A stretch of 64,000 bases of DNA from Bacillota bacterium (GTDB taxonomy: Bacteria > Bacillota > UBA4882 > UBA8346): NCBI GenBank assembly GCA_029974635.1, contig JARKQY010000043.1, forward strand, positions 124,001-188,000, given 5' to 3'. The notes under the pieces were generated by a model. The model saw nothing but the letters and a program-made list of their open reading frames with translations. It did not search any database and was not told the origin of the DNA. Every line of letters starts with the position of its first letter. The first letter of the stretch is position 1. A program made the translations under genes and the position numbers. Below, piece after piece: positions 56,754-64,000 of the stretch.

Positions 56754-57218
56754 AAAAATCACTCCAATATCTAATTATCCTAAAAAAGTTATTTAAAAAT
56801 AAACTTTAGGGATAATTTTTAAATTGTAGTATTCATGCTACAATATAGGGCTTATCCGCAACCAATAATTCCACAACTCAAAAATTTTTCCTGCGGATTT
56901 TTTTATAAATTTGTAATCCTATATGATCCGAACCAGATTGAATTTTTTCAAAAAATTTATCAATTGATTATTTGTCCGAATCTTACGGGAAAAGAAAAAA
57001 CCGGCAAACTTTCTCCGGTTTTTTATTGACTCTGTCGTAAGATTGTTAACAAAATAATCCGGGTCAACCCTCTATCTTGGGCTACCTTCTTAGACAGCCC
57101 ACATCAGCCATAATTCTAATAGGAGGTTGACAATCTTGAATAAACCCAGTCGATTGTAGTTCAAAAAAAGATATTCCTTGATATATGGGAAAAGCAAGAG
57201 AACATAGACTTAAAAAAA
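56754..57218. other. Gene-free spacer with palindrome and terminator
   Basis: 465 bases. A perfect inverted repeat ATTGTAG (56823-56829) and CTACAAT (56838-56844) and the stretch AAACTTTAGGGATAATTT (56803-56820), which recurs almost identically before topA, lie ahead of the PHP-UvrD gene. The terminator at 56995-57024 is listed apart. An open frame of 64 codons on the plus strand (56835-57029) has no ribosome site and is not a gene in my view. Nothing else is visible. Confidence 0.6.
56995..57025. terminator. Bidirectional terminator near tRNA-Asn
   Basis: AAAAAACCGG (56995-57004) and CCGGTTTTTT (57015-57024), perfect 10-bp stem with 10-base loop. On the minus strand it could end the tRNA-Asn transcript. 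Confidence 0.8.
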
Positions 57219-57293
57219 TGGCTCCCCGAGTTGGACTCGAACCAACAACCACCCGGTTAACAGCCGTGTGCTCTACCATAGAGCTATCGAGGA
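57219..57293 (-). tRNA. tRNA-Asn (GTT)
   Basis: 75-nt tRNA with encoded CCA (57221-57219). Acceptor stem TCCTCGA (57293-57287) with TCGGGGA pairs with one T-G wobble. D-arm GCTCTATGGTAGAGC, anticodon loop CTGTTAA with GTT at 57261-57259, T arm GTTGG TTCGAGT CCAAC. The anticodon stem CACGG/CCGGG has an A-G mismatch at positions 28-42. A T-run follows the CCA on the minus strand (TTTTTTTAAG). Confidence 0.97.
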
Positions 57294-57378
57294 GTTTGAA
57301 AGCTTGTTTATTTGTAGTAAATTATATTAACATGAACTTGTTGTTTAAGTCAACACTAATTTTTTTATTTTTATGGAA

Positions 57379-58122
57379 TTATCTTGCTCGCGATTTTAAA
57401 GCTTCCAAAAAATTCTGATTTTTGATTTTTATATATGTCCCCTTAATCCCCAATGAACGTGAATCTACAATTCCGGCACTCTCCAGCTTACGCATGGCAT
57501 TAACAATTACCGACCTTGAAATACCGATTCGGTCGGCTATTTTGCTTGCAACCAGAAAGCCTTCGGAACCGTTTAAATCTTTAAAAACATTACTAATCGC
57601 CTTAAGTTCGGAAAAGGACAAAGAATCGAGCACCATTTGAGCATTTGCTTTGAGGCGCTCGCTGGAAGAGCCTTCAATGTTATTGCTCTCGTAAAAGTAA
57701 ATCGACACGATTAACGCGGCGGTCTCCAGCAGAATCAACTCTTCATTGGCAAACGGCTTCTTCGGCTTAATGAGCAACAAATACCCTAGAACCAAATGTG
57801 AATTCCGGATCGGTATAATCGTCATATAGGTATCCGGTTGAAAATTCTTTTCCTCTCTAAAAATCCCGTTTTCCAAAGGAAGATTGGCGGCGGTCTCAAA
57901 GATAAAATCGACCCGCTGCTTAAATTCAGGCTTAAGGGATAGGTTGGGATTCTCAAGGGTTTTATTATTCGATGTTGCGTAACATTGGATATCACCAGCC
58001 GAGTTAATCAAATAAGTTTCACACTCAACCGAATTCGAAAGCACGGTAACCAACTCAACTTCGGTCAATTCTTCTTTTGTCATCAAACCTTTAATCTCAT
58101 AAAATTTTTCCAACAATTGCAT
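57379..58122 (-). CDS. codY: Global transcriptional regulator CodY
   Basis: GTP- and branched-chain-amino-acid-sensing repressor of stationary-phase genes. 247 residues: N-terminal GAF ligand domain (about 1-155) and a C-terminal winged helix-turn-helix (205-247) with the family signature ASKIADRIGISRSVIVNAMR and KLESAGIVDSRSLGIKGTYIKI. AAGGAG lies nine bases upstream of the ATG. A TATAAT -10 is seen at 58199-58204 on the minus strand. Cluster position behind xerC is that of B. subtilis except that hslV and hslU are missing. Confidence 0.97.
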   Translation of the reverse strand: MQLLEKFYEIKGLMTKEELTEVELVTVLSNSVECETYLINSAGDIQCYATSNNKTLENPNLSLKPEFKQRVDFIFETAANLPLENGIFREEKNFQPDTYMTIIPIRNSHLVLGYLLLIKPKKPFANEELILLETAALIVSIYFYESNNIEGSSSERLKANAQMVLDSLSFSELKAISNVFKDLNGSEGFLVASKIADRIGISRSVIVNAMRKLESAGIVDSRSLGIKGTYIKIKNQNFLEALKSRAR

Positions 58123-58316
58123 ATTATTTCGCTCCTTGTTCGTTGTATGATGGAACTAAACCGGCAGGTAATTTAGCACCCCCTTTACTATTCCCTAAAT
58201 TATAAAAAAATTTCATGTTTCCGGAAGTGTTTGTCGAAAATTTCGCGGATTTCAAATGCTTACATTTGATTGGCAGATTAATTCTGAAGATTTGAAAGAA
58301 AGTCGCGGAAAGTATC

Positions 58317-59219
58317 TTAGGAGCGCGGATGAGATTTTAGATAAACCGATCGTATCCTCTCTTTGGTCAAGTGGGTATAGATTTGAGTGGTAGAAATATC
58401 GGCGTGTCCCAACAGCTCCTGCACCACCCGTAAGTCAGCGCCGTTTTCCAGCAAATGAGTGGCGAAAGTATGCCGGATGGTGTGAGGGCTCATTTTTCGG
58501 TTAAGGGCTAGTTGTTTAATATATTTATCAAACATACGCTGGATGCTTCGGCCGCTTAAACGCGTACCACGGTAATTCAAAAAAATATTCTCAACCGGCG
58601 GCCCTGATGAATTTCGGGCTGATAAACCCGGCCTAATCTCCTGTAAGTACTTTTCCAGAACACGTTTGGCAGCCCCGCCCAAAGGAACAATCCTTTCCTT
58701 CCCACCTTTACCAAATACCCGTAAATATCCGCGCGAAAAATCAATATCTTTTACAGTAAGGTTTACGATTTCCTGCAAACGAATGCCACAAGAGTATAAA
58801 ACCTCCAAAATAGCAGCATCTCTTAAACCCAGCTCACTCGATTTATCCGGCAAATCCAACAAGTCCTTTATCTCCGTCAAATAGAGAAATTCAGGCAGAC
58901 GTTTCTCACGCTTAAGATTGGCAACCCCCAGAACCGGATTGTTTTCCAGATAACCTTGCTTGCAAAGATACTTAAAAAACGATCTGATACAAGCGACCTT
59001 TCGCGAAATTGAAGATTTAGAAAAACCCTCCATTTTAAGTTTGGCTAAATACTTCCGGATCAAGAAATGATCTACCTTTTCCGCCTGGGCAACATGCTCT
59101 TCCTCTAGGAAAACAAGGAACTGCCTTAAGTCCAGGCCATAACTTTCAAAGGTATGGACCGATGAGTTTCTACTAATCCTTAAATAAATTAAGAATTCAT
59201 CTACTTTGCTGCCTAACAT
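58317..59219 (-). CDS. xerC: Tyrosine recombinase XerC-type
   Basis: Site-specific recombinase that resolves chromosome dimers at dif. 300 residues: N-terminal SAM-like domain (1-95) and catalytic domain with Arg in SCGIRLQEIVN near 148, Lys in GKGGKERIVPLG, the HTIRHTFATHLLENG His-x-x-Arg block near 245-260, LGHADISTTQIYTH with the final His and the nucleophile Tyr near 282. The gene order topA-trmFO-xerC-codY points to XerC (CodV) rather than XerD. AGGAGAGG lies six bases upstream. Confidence 0.93.
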   Translation of the reverse strand: MLGSKVDEFLIYLRISRNSSVHTFESYGLDLRQFLVFLEEEHVAQAEKVDHFLIRKYLAKLKMEGFSKSSISRKVACIRSFFKYLCKQGYLENNPVLGVANLKREKRLPEFLYLTEIKDLLDLPDKSSELGLRDAAILEVLYSCGIRLQEIVNLTVKDIDFSRGYLRVFGKGGKERIVPLGGAAKRVLEKYLQEIRPGLSARNSSGPPVENIFLNYRGTRLSGRSIQRMFDKYIKQLALNRKMSPHTIRHTFATHLLENGADLRVVQELLGHADISTTQIYTHLTKERIRSVYLKSHPRS

Positions 59220-59280
59220 TCGAATCCTCTCCTATCATACCATAAATCACGAAAAATAACAATTAAAACCGAATTTTAAC

Positions 59281-59324
59281 AAAAAAAAACGATAATTTCC
59301 GATATGTGCCGTTCAAAATTATCG
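59281..59324 (-). terminator. Terminator after topA-trmFO
   Basis: CGATAATTT (59290-59298) and AAATTATCG (59316-59324) form a 9-bp AT-rich stem; a nine-base T tract follows on the minus strand (A's at 59281-59289). It separates trmFO from xerC. Confidence 0.75.
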
Positions 59325-59332
59325 CAATTCAA

Positions 59333-60661
59333 TTAAAGCTGATCTGTATCAATTATTGTTTTCAAAATATTCAAAGCTCTATCCGCAATAGCCCGTCCTC
59401 GGTTTAACTGTTTTGGCTTTTTTCCGCCAGCGGCATTTTCGGTGATAATTGGAGTAATCAAACCATAGTTTACATTCATTGGTTGGAAATACCGGGAATC
59501 GGCGCTACAAATATACGTAACCAACCCCCCCAGCGCGGTTTCAGGCGGGAACTCCACTAAAGGTTTTTGAGATACCAACCGGGCGCAATTGATTCCGGCT
59601 AATAATCCAATCCCTGCCGATTCCACGTAACCTTCCACCCCGGTCATCTGGCCGGCAAAGAACAGATCTTCGCGCCATTTACACTGAAGAGTTTTCTTTA
59701 ATACAACAGGGGCATTAATATATGTATTACGGTGCATTACACCGAACCTCACAAACTGGGCATTTTCGAGTCCCGGTATTATCCGGAATACCCGTTCTTG
59801 TTCTCCCCACTTTAGATGAGTTTGAAAACCAACCAAATTATACAATCGGCCTTCGCAATCTTCCGCCCGCAACTGAACAATAGCGTATGGCCGCTTTCCG
59901 GTTGCCGGATTTAGCAGTCCAACCGGTTTCATGGGACCATAACGCAGGGTGTCGAATCCTCGCTTGGCCAAAACTTCTACCGGCATACACCCTTCGAAAA
60001 AAATCGCTCGTTCCTCCGGCAAATGAGCTTCGGAAACATCGGCAGAAACAAGTTCCTTCCAAAACCGCTGATATTCATCGGCGGTAAAAGGGCAGTTTAG
60101 GTATACTCCCTCGCCCTTCTCATACCGGGAAGCCTCGAAAACTATTTCCCGGTTAATGGAATCACCCGTAACAATAGGTGCGGCCGCATCGTAAAAATAA
60201 AAATAATCACGCCCGATAAACTGGTGGATCGCATTGGCCAAATCACCGGCAGTCAGTGGACCCGATGCAATAATAGCAGGACCCTGGGGAATTTCCTTGA
60301 CTTCCCCCCGTTTTACCTCTATCAAAGGATGATTGGACAAGATCTCGGTTATTTTCGCCGCAAATAACTCGCGGTTTACGGCCAGAGCGCCACCTGCCGG
60401 AACCCTGGTCAGATCAGCAGCTTTCATGATTACCGAATCAAGCTGCCGCATTTCCTCTTTTAATAGACCGACCGCATTCTCCAGGGAAGCACCCCGCAGG
60501 GAATTACTGCAGACCAATTCGGAGAAGAAACCGGTGCGATGCGCCGGAGTTAGTTTTTCAGGCCGCATCTCCCATAAATCAACGTTTATGCCTCTTTTGG
60601 CCAATTGCCATGCCGCTTCGGACCCGGCTAATCCCGCTCCTATTATCGTAATCCGGCTCAA
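59333..60661 (-). CDS. trmFO: tRNA m5U54 methyltransferase TrmFO (folate)
   Basis: Folate- and FAD-dependent enzyme that makes ribothymidine at tRNA position 54. 442 residues. N-terminal FAD loop ITIIGAGLAGSEAAWQLA, WEMRP, then LVCSNSLRG (with a conserved Cys), GCMPVEVLAKRG near 228, and the late LFFAGQMTGVEGYVESA block. The ATG overlaps the topA stop by four bases (ATGA), so the genes are coupled. The neighbours topA, xerC and codY are as in Bacillus. Confidence 0.97.
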   Translation of the reverse strand: MSRITIIGAGLAGSEAAWQLAKRGINVDLWEMRPEKLTPAHRTGFFSELVCSNSLRGASLENAVGLLKEEMRQLDSVIMKAADLTRVPAGGALAVNRELFAAKITEILSNHPLIEVKRGEVKEIPQGPAIIASGPLTAGDLANAIHQFIGRDYFYFYDAAAPIVTGDSINREIVFEASRYEKGEGVYLNCPFTADEYQRFWKELVSADVSEAHLPEERAIFFEGCMPVEVLAKRGFDTLRYGPMKPVGLLNPATGKRPYAIVQLRAEDCEGRLYNLVGFQTHLKWGEQERVFRIIPGLENAQFVRFGVMHRNTYINAPVVLKKTLQCKWREDLFFAGQMTGVEGYVESAGIGLLAGINCARLVSQKPLVEFPPETALGGLVTYICSADSRYFQPMNVNYGLITPIITENAAGGKKPKQLNRGRAIADRALNILKTIIDTDQL

Positions 60662-62754
60662 TTGTCTTTATCTTCGGTTAAGTCGGCGGTATAGCCGCAA
60701 CCTTCTTTTAAACAGTTTATCTTTTTCGCCATTTTGCTTCCTTTTACCACGCACATGGAATTGCATTGAGGGCATGGATCCTTGTAAGGCCTCTCCCAAC
60801 TTGTAAAATCACAATTTGGGTATTGATTGCAACCGTAAAACAAACGCCCCTTTTTGGATTTGCGTTCTAATATATCACCGGTTTGGCATTTGGGGCATTT
60901 TACCCCGATAGTCTTCCGGATTGGTTTGGTATTTTTACATTCGGGATATCCAGGACACGCTAAAAACTTACCAAACCTGCCATATTTATAAACCATGGTC
61001 CGGCCGCACTTTTCACATTGAACGTCACTTTCTTCCAGAGGCAACTCGACCTTTTCAATATCATCGCTGGCTTTCCGGACATCCTCATTAAAGGGGGAAT
61101 AAAAATCATGGAGTACCTTGACCCAATCCAAGTCCCCGTCAGCGATTTTATCCAGTTTTTCCTCCATTTCCGCAGTAAAATCGTAATCAACTATCGCGGC
61201 GAATTTTTGCTTCAACAAGTCCACTACCACCTGCCCTAGCTCGGTGGGGCGAAACCGTTTTTCTTCGATATGAACATAATTCCGCTTTAAAATTGTATCA
61301 ATGGTCGGCGCATAGGTGCTGGGCCGGCCAATGCCTTTTTCCTCCAGAGTTTTAATCAAAGAAGCTTCGGTATATCGCGGTGGAGGTTGTGTAAAGTGTT
61401 GTTTCAAATCCAATTTATTGAGCGCGACCTGTTCCTGAGGAATTAGCTCCGGGAGCCGTCCTTCCTCTTCAACAGTTTCATCATCGCGTCCTTCTTGATA
61501 TACCTCTAAAAACCCGGGGAATTTTACAACGCTTCCATTTGCCTTAAACACGTAATTCCCGGTTACGATATCTGCAGAAACGGTATCCAAAACCGCCGGC
61601 CGCATTTGGCTGGCGACAAACCGGCTCCAAATCAATTGATACAATCGATATTGATCTTTGTTCAGGAAATCCTTAATTGTTTCCGGCCGGCGCTCGATCC
61701 GGGTGGGCCGAATCGCTTCGTGAGCTTCCTGGGCGCTGGCGGCTTTAGTTTTATAAACCGGAACCGCCTCCGGTACGAATGAGTCGCCATAGCGCTCTTT
61801 AATCACTTCCCTAGCTTCCAGCTGCGCCTCGGAGGCCACCCGGACGGAATCAGTCCGCATATAAGTAATGAGACCATCCGAGCCTTCACTGCCAAGCTCC
61901 AGTCCCTCATAGAGCTGTTGGGCAACCATCATGGTTTTGCGGGCGCCAAACCCGAGTTTTCGGGCTGCTTCCTGCTGAAGACTACTGGTAATAAAGGGCG
62001 GTGCCGGAAAACGCAAGCGTTCTTTCTTCTTAACTTCACCAACTTGAAACGATTTCGGCTTTAATTCCGCCTCAACCGCTTTGGCTTCCGCCTCATTCTT
62101 TAGTTCCAGCTTCTTTTTGTTGAAAGTGGTTAGTTTCGCAATAAAACTTTCCCGTTTAACGGTTAAAAACTCGCCGGTGATACTCCAGAATTCTTCCGGA
62201 GTAAAAGCATTTATCTCTTGCTCCCGCTCGCAAATAAGACGGACCGCCACGGACTGAACCCTGCCCGCGCTCAATCCCCGGCGTACTTTTTTCCATAGCA
62301 ACGGACTAAGTTCATACCCTACGATTCTATCCAGTATTCTCCGGGCTTGTTGGGCATTTACCTTGTTCATATCAATATCCCGGGGATTTTTTAAGGAGTT
62401 TTCAATGGCTTTCTTGGTAATTTCATGAAATTCAATCCGCTTCACCGGCTTATCCGAAATCTCCAATGTGTTTGCCAGGTGCCAGGAAATAGCCTCACCT
62501 TCACGATCAGGGTCTGTTGCCAGAAATATCGAATCGGCTTTTTTGGCTGACTCTTTCAAATCCTTGATTAGTTTGGCTTTACCTCGTATCTTGATGTATT
62601 TGGGCTGGAAATTGTTTTTTACATCCACCCCAAATTGACTTTTCGGCAGATCGATCACATGACCCATGGAGGCTTTCACCGAAAACTTCCTGCCCAAATA
62701 TTTTTCAATTGTTTTCGCTTTCGCCGGTGATTCCACAATAACCAGTGAACTCAA
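60658..62754 (-). CDS. topA: DNA topoisomerase I
   Basis: Type IA topoisomerase that relaxes negative supercoils. 698 residues: TOPRIM domain (LVIVESPAKAKTIEKYLG, then LATDPDREGEAISWHL with its acidic triad), catalytic Tyr in GLITYMRTDSVR near 300, and two C-terminal zinc ribbons (CEKCGRTMVYKYGRFGKFLACPGYPEC and CPKCQTGDILERKSKKGRLFYGC, the third CPQC...C weaker). The TTG at 62754 has GGAGG seven bases upstream and gives a start at the conserved LSSLVIVESPAK; the frame extends 12 codons upstream. Coupled to trmFO. Confidence 0.97.
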   Translation of the reverse strand: MSSLVIVESPAKAKTIEKYLGRKFSVKASMGHVIDLPKSQFGVDVKNNFQPKYIKIRGKAKLIKDLKESAKKADSIFLATDPDREGEAISWHLANTLEISDKPVKRIEFHEITKKAIENSLKNPRDIDMNKVNAQQARRILDRIVGYELSPLLWKKVRRGLSAGRVQSVAVRLICEREQEINAFTPEEFWSITGEFLTVKRESFIAKLTTFNKKKLELKNEAEAKAVEAELKPKSFQVGEVKKKERLRFPAPPFITSSLQQEAARKLGFGARKTMMVAQQLYEGLELGSEGSDGLITYMRTDSVRVASEAQLEAREVIKERYGDSFVPEAVPVYKTKAASAQEAHEAIRPTRIERRPETIKDFLNKDQYRLYQLIWSRFVASQMRPAVLDTVSADIVTGNYVFKANGSVVKFPGFLEVYQEGRDDETVEEEGRLPELIPQEQVALNKLDLKQHFTQPPPRYTEASLIKTLEEKGIGRPSTYAPTIDTILKRNYVHIEEKRFRPTELGQVVVDLLKQKFAAIVDYDFTAEMEEKLDKIADGDLDWVKVLHDFYSPFNEDVRKASDDIEKVELPLEESDVQCEKCGRTMVYKYGRFGKFLACPGYPECKNTKPIRKTIGVKCPKCQTGDILERKSKKGRLFYGCNQYPNCDFTSWERPYKDPCPQCNSMCVVKGSKMAKKINCLKEGCGYTADLTEDKDN

Positions 62755-62819
62755 ATTTATACCTCCATTATCAAACTTGGCATTCCGCAAATACTTGGAC
62801 GATGATTAATTACCCTTCA

Positions 62820-62842
62820 AAAGTTTGTATAAAACAAACTTT
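62820..62842. promoter_or_regulatory. 9-bp inverted repeat ahead of topA
   Basis: AAAGTTTGT (62820-62828) and ACAAACTTT (62834-62842) around ATAAA, perfect arms, 66 bases before the topA start. Right next to it lies AAACTTTGGGGATAATTT (62836-62853), shared with the region before the PHP-UvrD gene. TGTTATACTAACA at 62862-62874 is a further small palindrome. Protein site or mRNA hairpin; no T tract on the minus strand. Confidence 0.7.
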
Positions 62843-62893
62843 GGGGATAATTTAAGAGTGGTGTTATACTAACATAAGTGAAGCCTTTTAAAT

Positions 62894-62917
62894 AAAAAAA
62901 GGGTTACGAATAACCCT
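62894..62917 (-). terminator. Terminator after smg
   Basis: AGGGTTA (62900-62906) and TAACCCT (62911-62917), stem of 7 bp with loop CGAA; the minus strand continues TTTTTTTATTT. It separates smg from the topA promoter region. Confidence 0.8.
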
Positions 62918-62931
62918 AAATGATCAACTGC

Positions 62932-63411
62932 TTAATTCAACAAAAAATTTGGGTTACCTTCGGAAAGACGTGGCGGTAAAATCATCATCAGTCTTTCCGC
63001 ATCACCGATGACCTTATGTATGATGGTCTCAAGTTCCCGCAGACCAATTTCATTGGAATCGATTTGGGATACTTCAAATAAAATCCTTTCCAGCTCTTGC
63101 AAGGTCAATAACGAACTGCTCATTAGGCGGATAATCTCTCCCTGGCAAACAACCGAAAGCTTTCTTTGTTCATCGGGGCTCAATATCCGGAAACCGTCTT
63201 CCAAATCAAAGTCTGCATCCATTTGAATTTCATTGCTGGTTTTTACCGTATCGGGAAAGGAATATAGGAGCTTGAAGGCCACATTAATCTCTTCCGGACT
63301 GTAACCCAACTGAACCAATGAATCAAATAAATCTCTTTCACTGCAGGGGTTTTCACCATGAACATACACCTGCTTCATTAAATAATTCACAATTTCAATT
63401 ACCCGCTCCAT
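62932..63411 (-). CDS. smg: Smg/DUF494 family protein
   Basis: 159-residue acidic protein of the DUF494/Smg family: MERVIEIVNYLMKQVYVHGEN at the start, ERDLFDSLVQLGYSPEEINVAFKLLYSF and the late SLLTLQELERILFEVSQIDSN all match. The function of the family is not known; its gene sits between dprA and topA in many bacteria, as here. The ATG at 63411 follows AAAGGTGG by seven bases; the frame begins 18 codons earlier without a ribosome site. Confidence 0.9.
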   Translation of the reverse strand: MERVIEIVNYLMKQVYVHGENPCSERDLFDSLVQLGYSPEEINVAFKLLYSFPDTVKTSNEIQMDADFDLEDGFRILSPDEQRKLSVVCQGEIIRLMSSSLLTLQELERILFEVSQIDSNEIGLRELETIIHKVIGDAERLMMILPPRLSEGNPNFLLN

Positions 63412-63629
63412 GATTTTGCCACCTTTATCGTGTCTTTTGACGCTGTTTTGCACAAATCCCGGCACATACTTATAATATTATTTCGGCAGGTCGGCAGTTA
63501 TCCTTAATATTAAAAGGTTTCCAAATTTGTTAATCGTTTTCGATATTGGAAGATTTTCAAGATAAGCACCCTATTCATTATAACCTTTGTTATATTATAT
63601 CATTTTACTCGGTTTGTAAAGCCAACTTT

Positions 63630-64000
63630 TTATTTAATCCGGACATATAATTGACCTGGAAAACGTTTTACCGTACCTTTTAACTCCAATTGAACCAGGG
63701 CCGAATTTACCTGGGCCGATGCTAGTGAAGAACGCCGTAGTATTTGATCAATATGCAGCGGTTCCCGCGACATGACTTCCACAACCCGCCGCTCTGTTTC
63801 CGATAGGGAATCCACTGGAATTGATTCAGCCCGGGTGACGGCAAGATGAGGAATAGACAGTTCCGATAATACGTCCTGATAATTCTCGATTAATTTGGCG
63901 CCTTGTTTAATGAGCCGGTGTGGTCCTTTACTGCCTTCGCTGGCAATATTTCCCGGAACCGCAAAAACCTCCCGGCCTTGTTCCAACGCAAATCCTGCTG
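63630..64000 (-). CDS. dprA: DNA processing protein DprA, C-terminal part
   Basis: Partial: the gene runs off the window's right edge. About 123 codons are present, reading AGFALEQGREVFAVPGNI and GSKGPHRLIKQGAKLIENYQDVL (the end of the Rossmann-like single-strand DNA-binding domain), then a winged-helix domain (LSETERRVVEVMSREPLHIDQILRRSSL, then VNSALVQLELKGTVKRFPGQLYVRI). DprA loads RecA on incoming DNA during transformation. Order dprA-smg-topA is conserved in Firmicutes. Confidence 0.93.
   Translation of the reverse strand, partial: AGFALEQGREVFAVPGNIASEGSKGPHRLIKQGAKLIENYQDVLSELSIPHLAVTRAESIPVDSLSETERRVVEVMSREPLHIDQILRRSSLASAQVNSALVQLELKGTVKRFPGQLYVRIK

Noticed and set aside
56835-57029. 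Small plus-strand gene of 64 codons
   Set aside because: No ribosome site, AT-rich random-looking protein, and it runs through a terminator hairpin.
58123-58316. CodY operator or full SigA promoter ahead of codY
   Set aside because: Only a TATAAT (58199-58204) is seen. I found no match to the AATTTTCWGAAAATT box and no acceptable -35 at 17-18 bases.

Overview
The window reads as a chromosomal segment of an endospore-forming Bacillota (Firmicutes) bacterium of medium GC. Evidence seen in the sequence: a spoVS gene, an alpha/beta-type small acid-soluble spore protein, a SigH-like sigma factor, CodY, a CIRCE-controlled groESL operon, GGAGG-type ribosome sites nearly everywhere and many TTG starts. 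A lipoprotein-carrier-like (LolA-like) protein and a beta-barrel protein ending in Phe suggest a diderm member, possibly of the Limnochordia/Hydrogenispora kind. The placement is inference only.

Layout. 1-461: tandem 139-bp repeats. 462-11579 (minus strand): lipid and cell-cycle block DUF177-rpmF-plsX-fabD-fabG-acpP-fabF-rnc-spoVS-sigma-smc, without fabH or fapR. 11760-15233 (plus): SASP, RluA-type pseudouridine synthase, transketolase. 15243-21300: a hypothetical protein, a coat-like protein, a LysM polysaccharide deacetylase, a LysE exporter, a PspC/LiaF-like envelope operon and a YkvA-like protein. 21483-27244 (minus): TetR regulator, MMPL/RND transporter, LolA-like protein and beta-barrel protein, with three matching palindromic operators. 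27380-29464: groESL. 29840-34950: HAD phosphatase, recQ, small membrane protein, htpG. 35084-38064: ECF sigma, candidate anti-sigma, small membrane protein and toastrack-type envelope protein, with two matching ECF-type promoters. 38406-39825: frame-shifted LysM gene, then about 870 bases of decayed DNA holding a methyltransferase stub.

39826-44899 (minus): a coupled four-gene operon of two DUF2229 proteins, a BadF/HgdC-type ATPase and a phosphatase-like multi-membrane protein. 45075-48544: YkvI-like transporter and an AT-rich ilvD-gntR pair. 48628-56753 (minus): one apparent eight-kilobase operon starting with a PHP-UvrD fusion helicase, followed by a HAD hydrolase, three related SDR enzymes interleaved with a ThuA-like protein, and an M48 membrane protease, closed by one terminator. 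This operon is the most unusual unit in the window. 57219-64000 (minus): tRNA-Asn and the classical dprA-smg-topA-trmFO-xerC-codY cluster, lacking the hslVU genes that usually sit before codY.

The common theme outside housekeeping is the cell envelope: two PspC/toastrack stress modules, an ECF sigma system, a putative trans-envelope export cassette, LysM wall proteins and membrane proteases.
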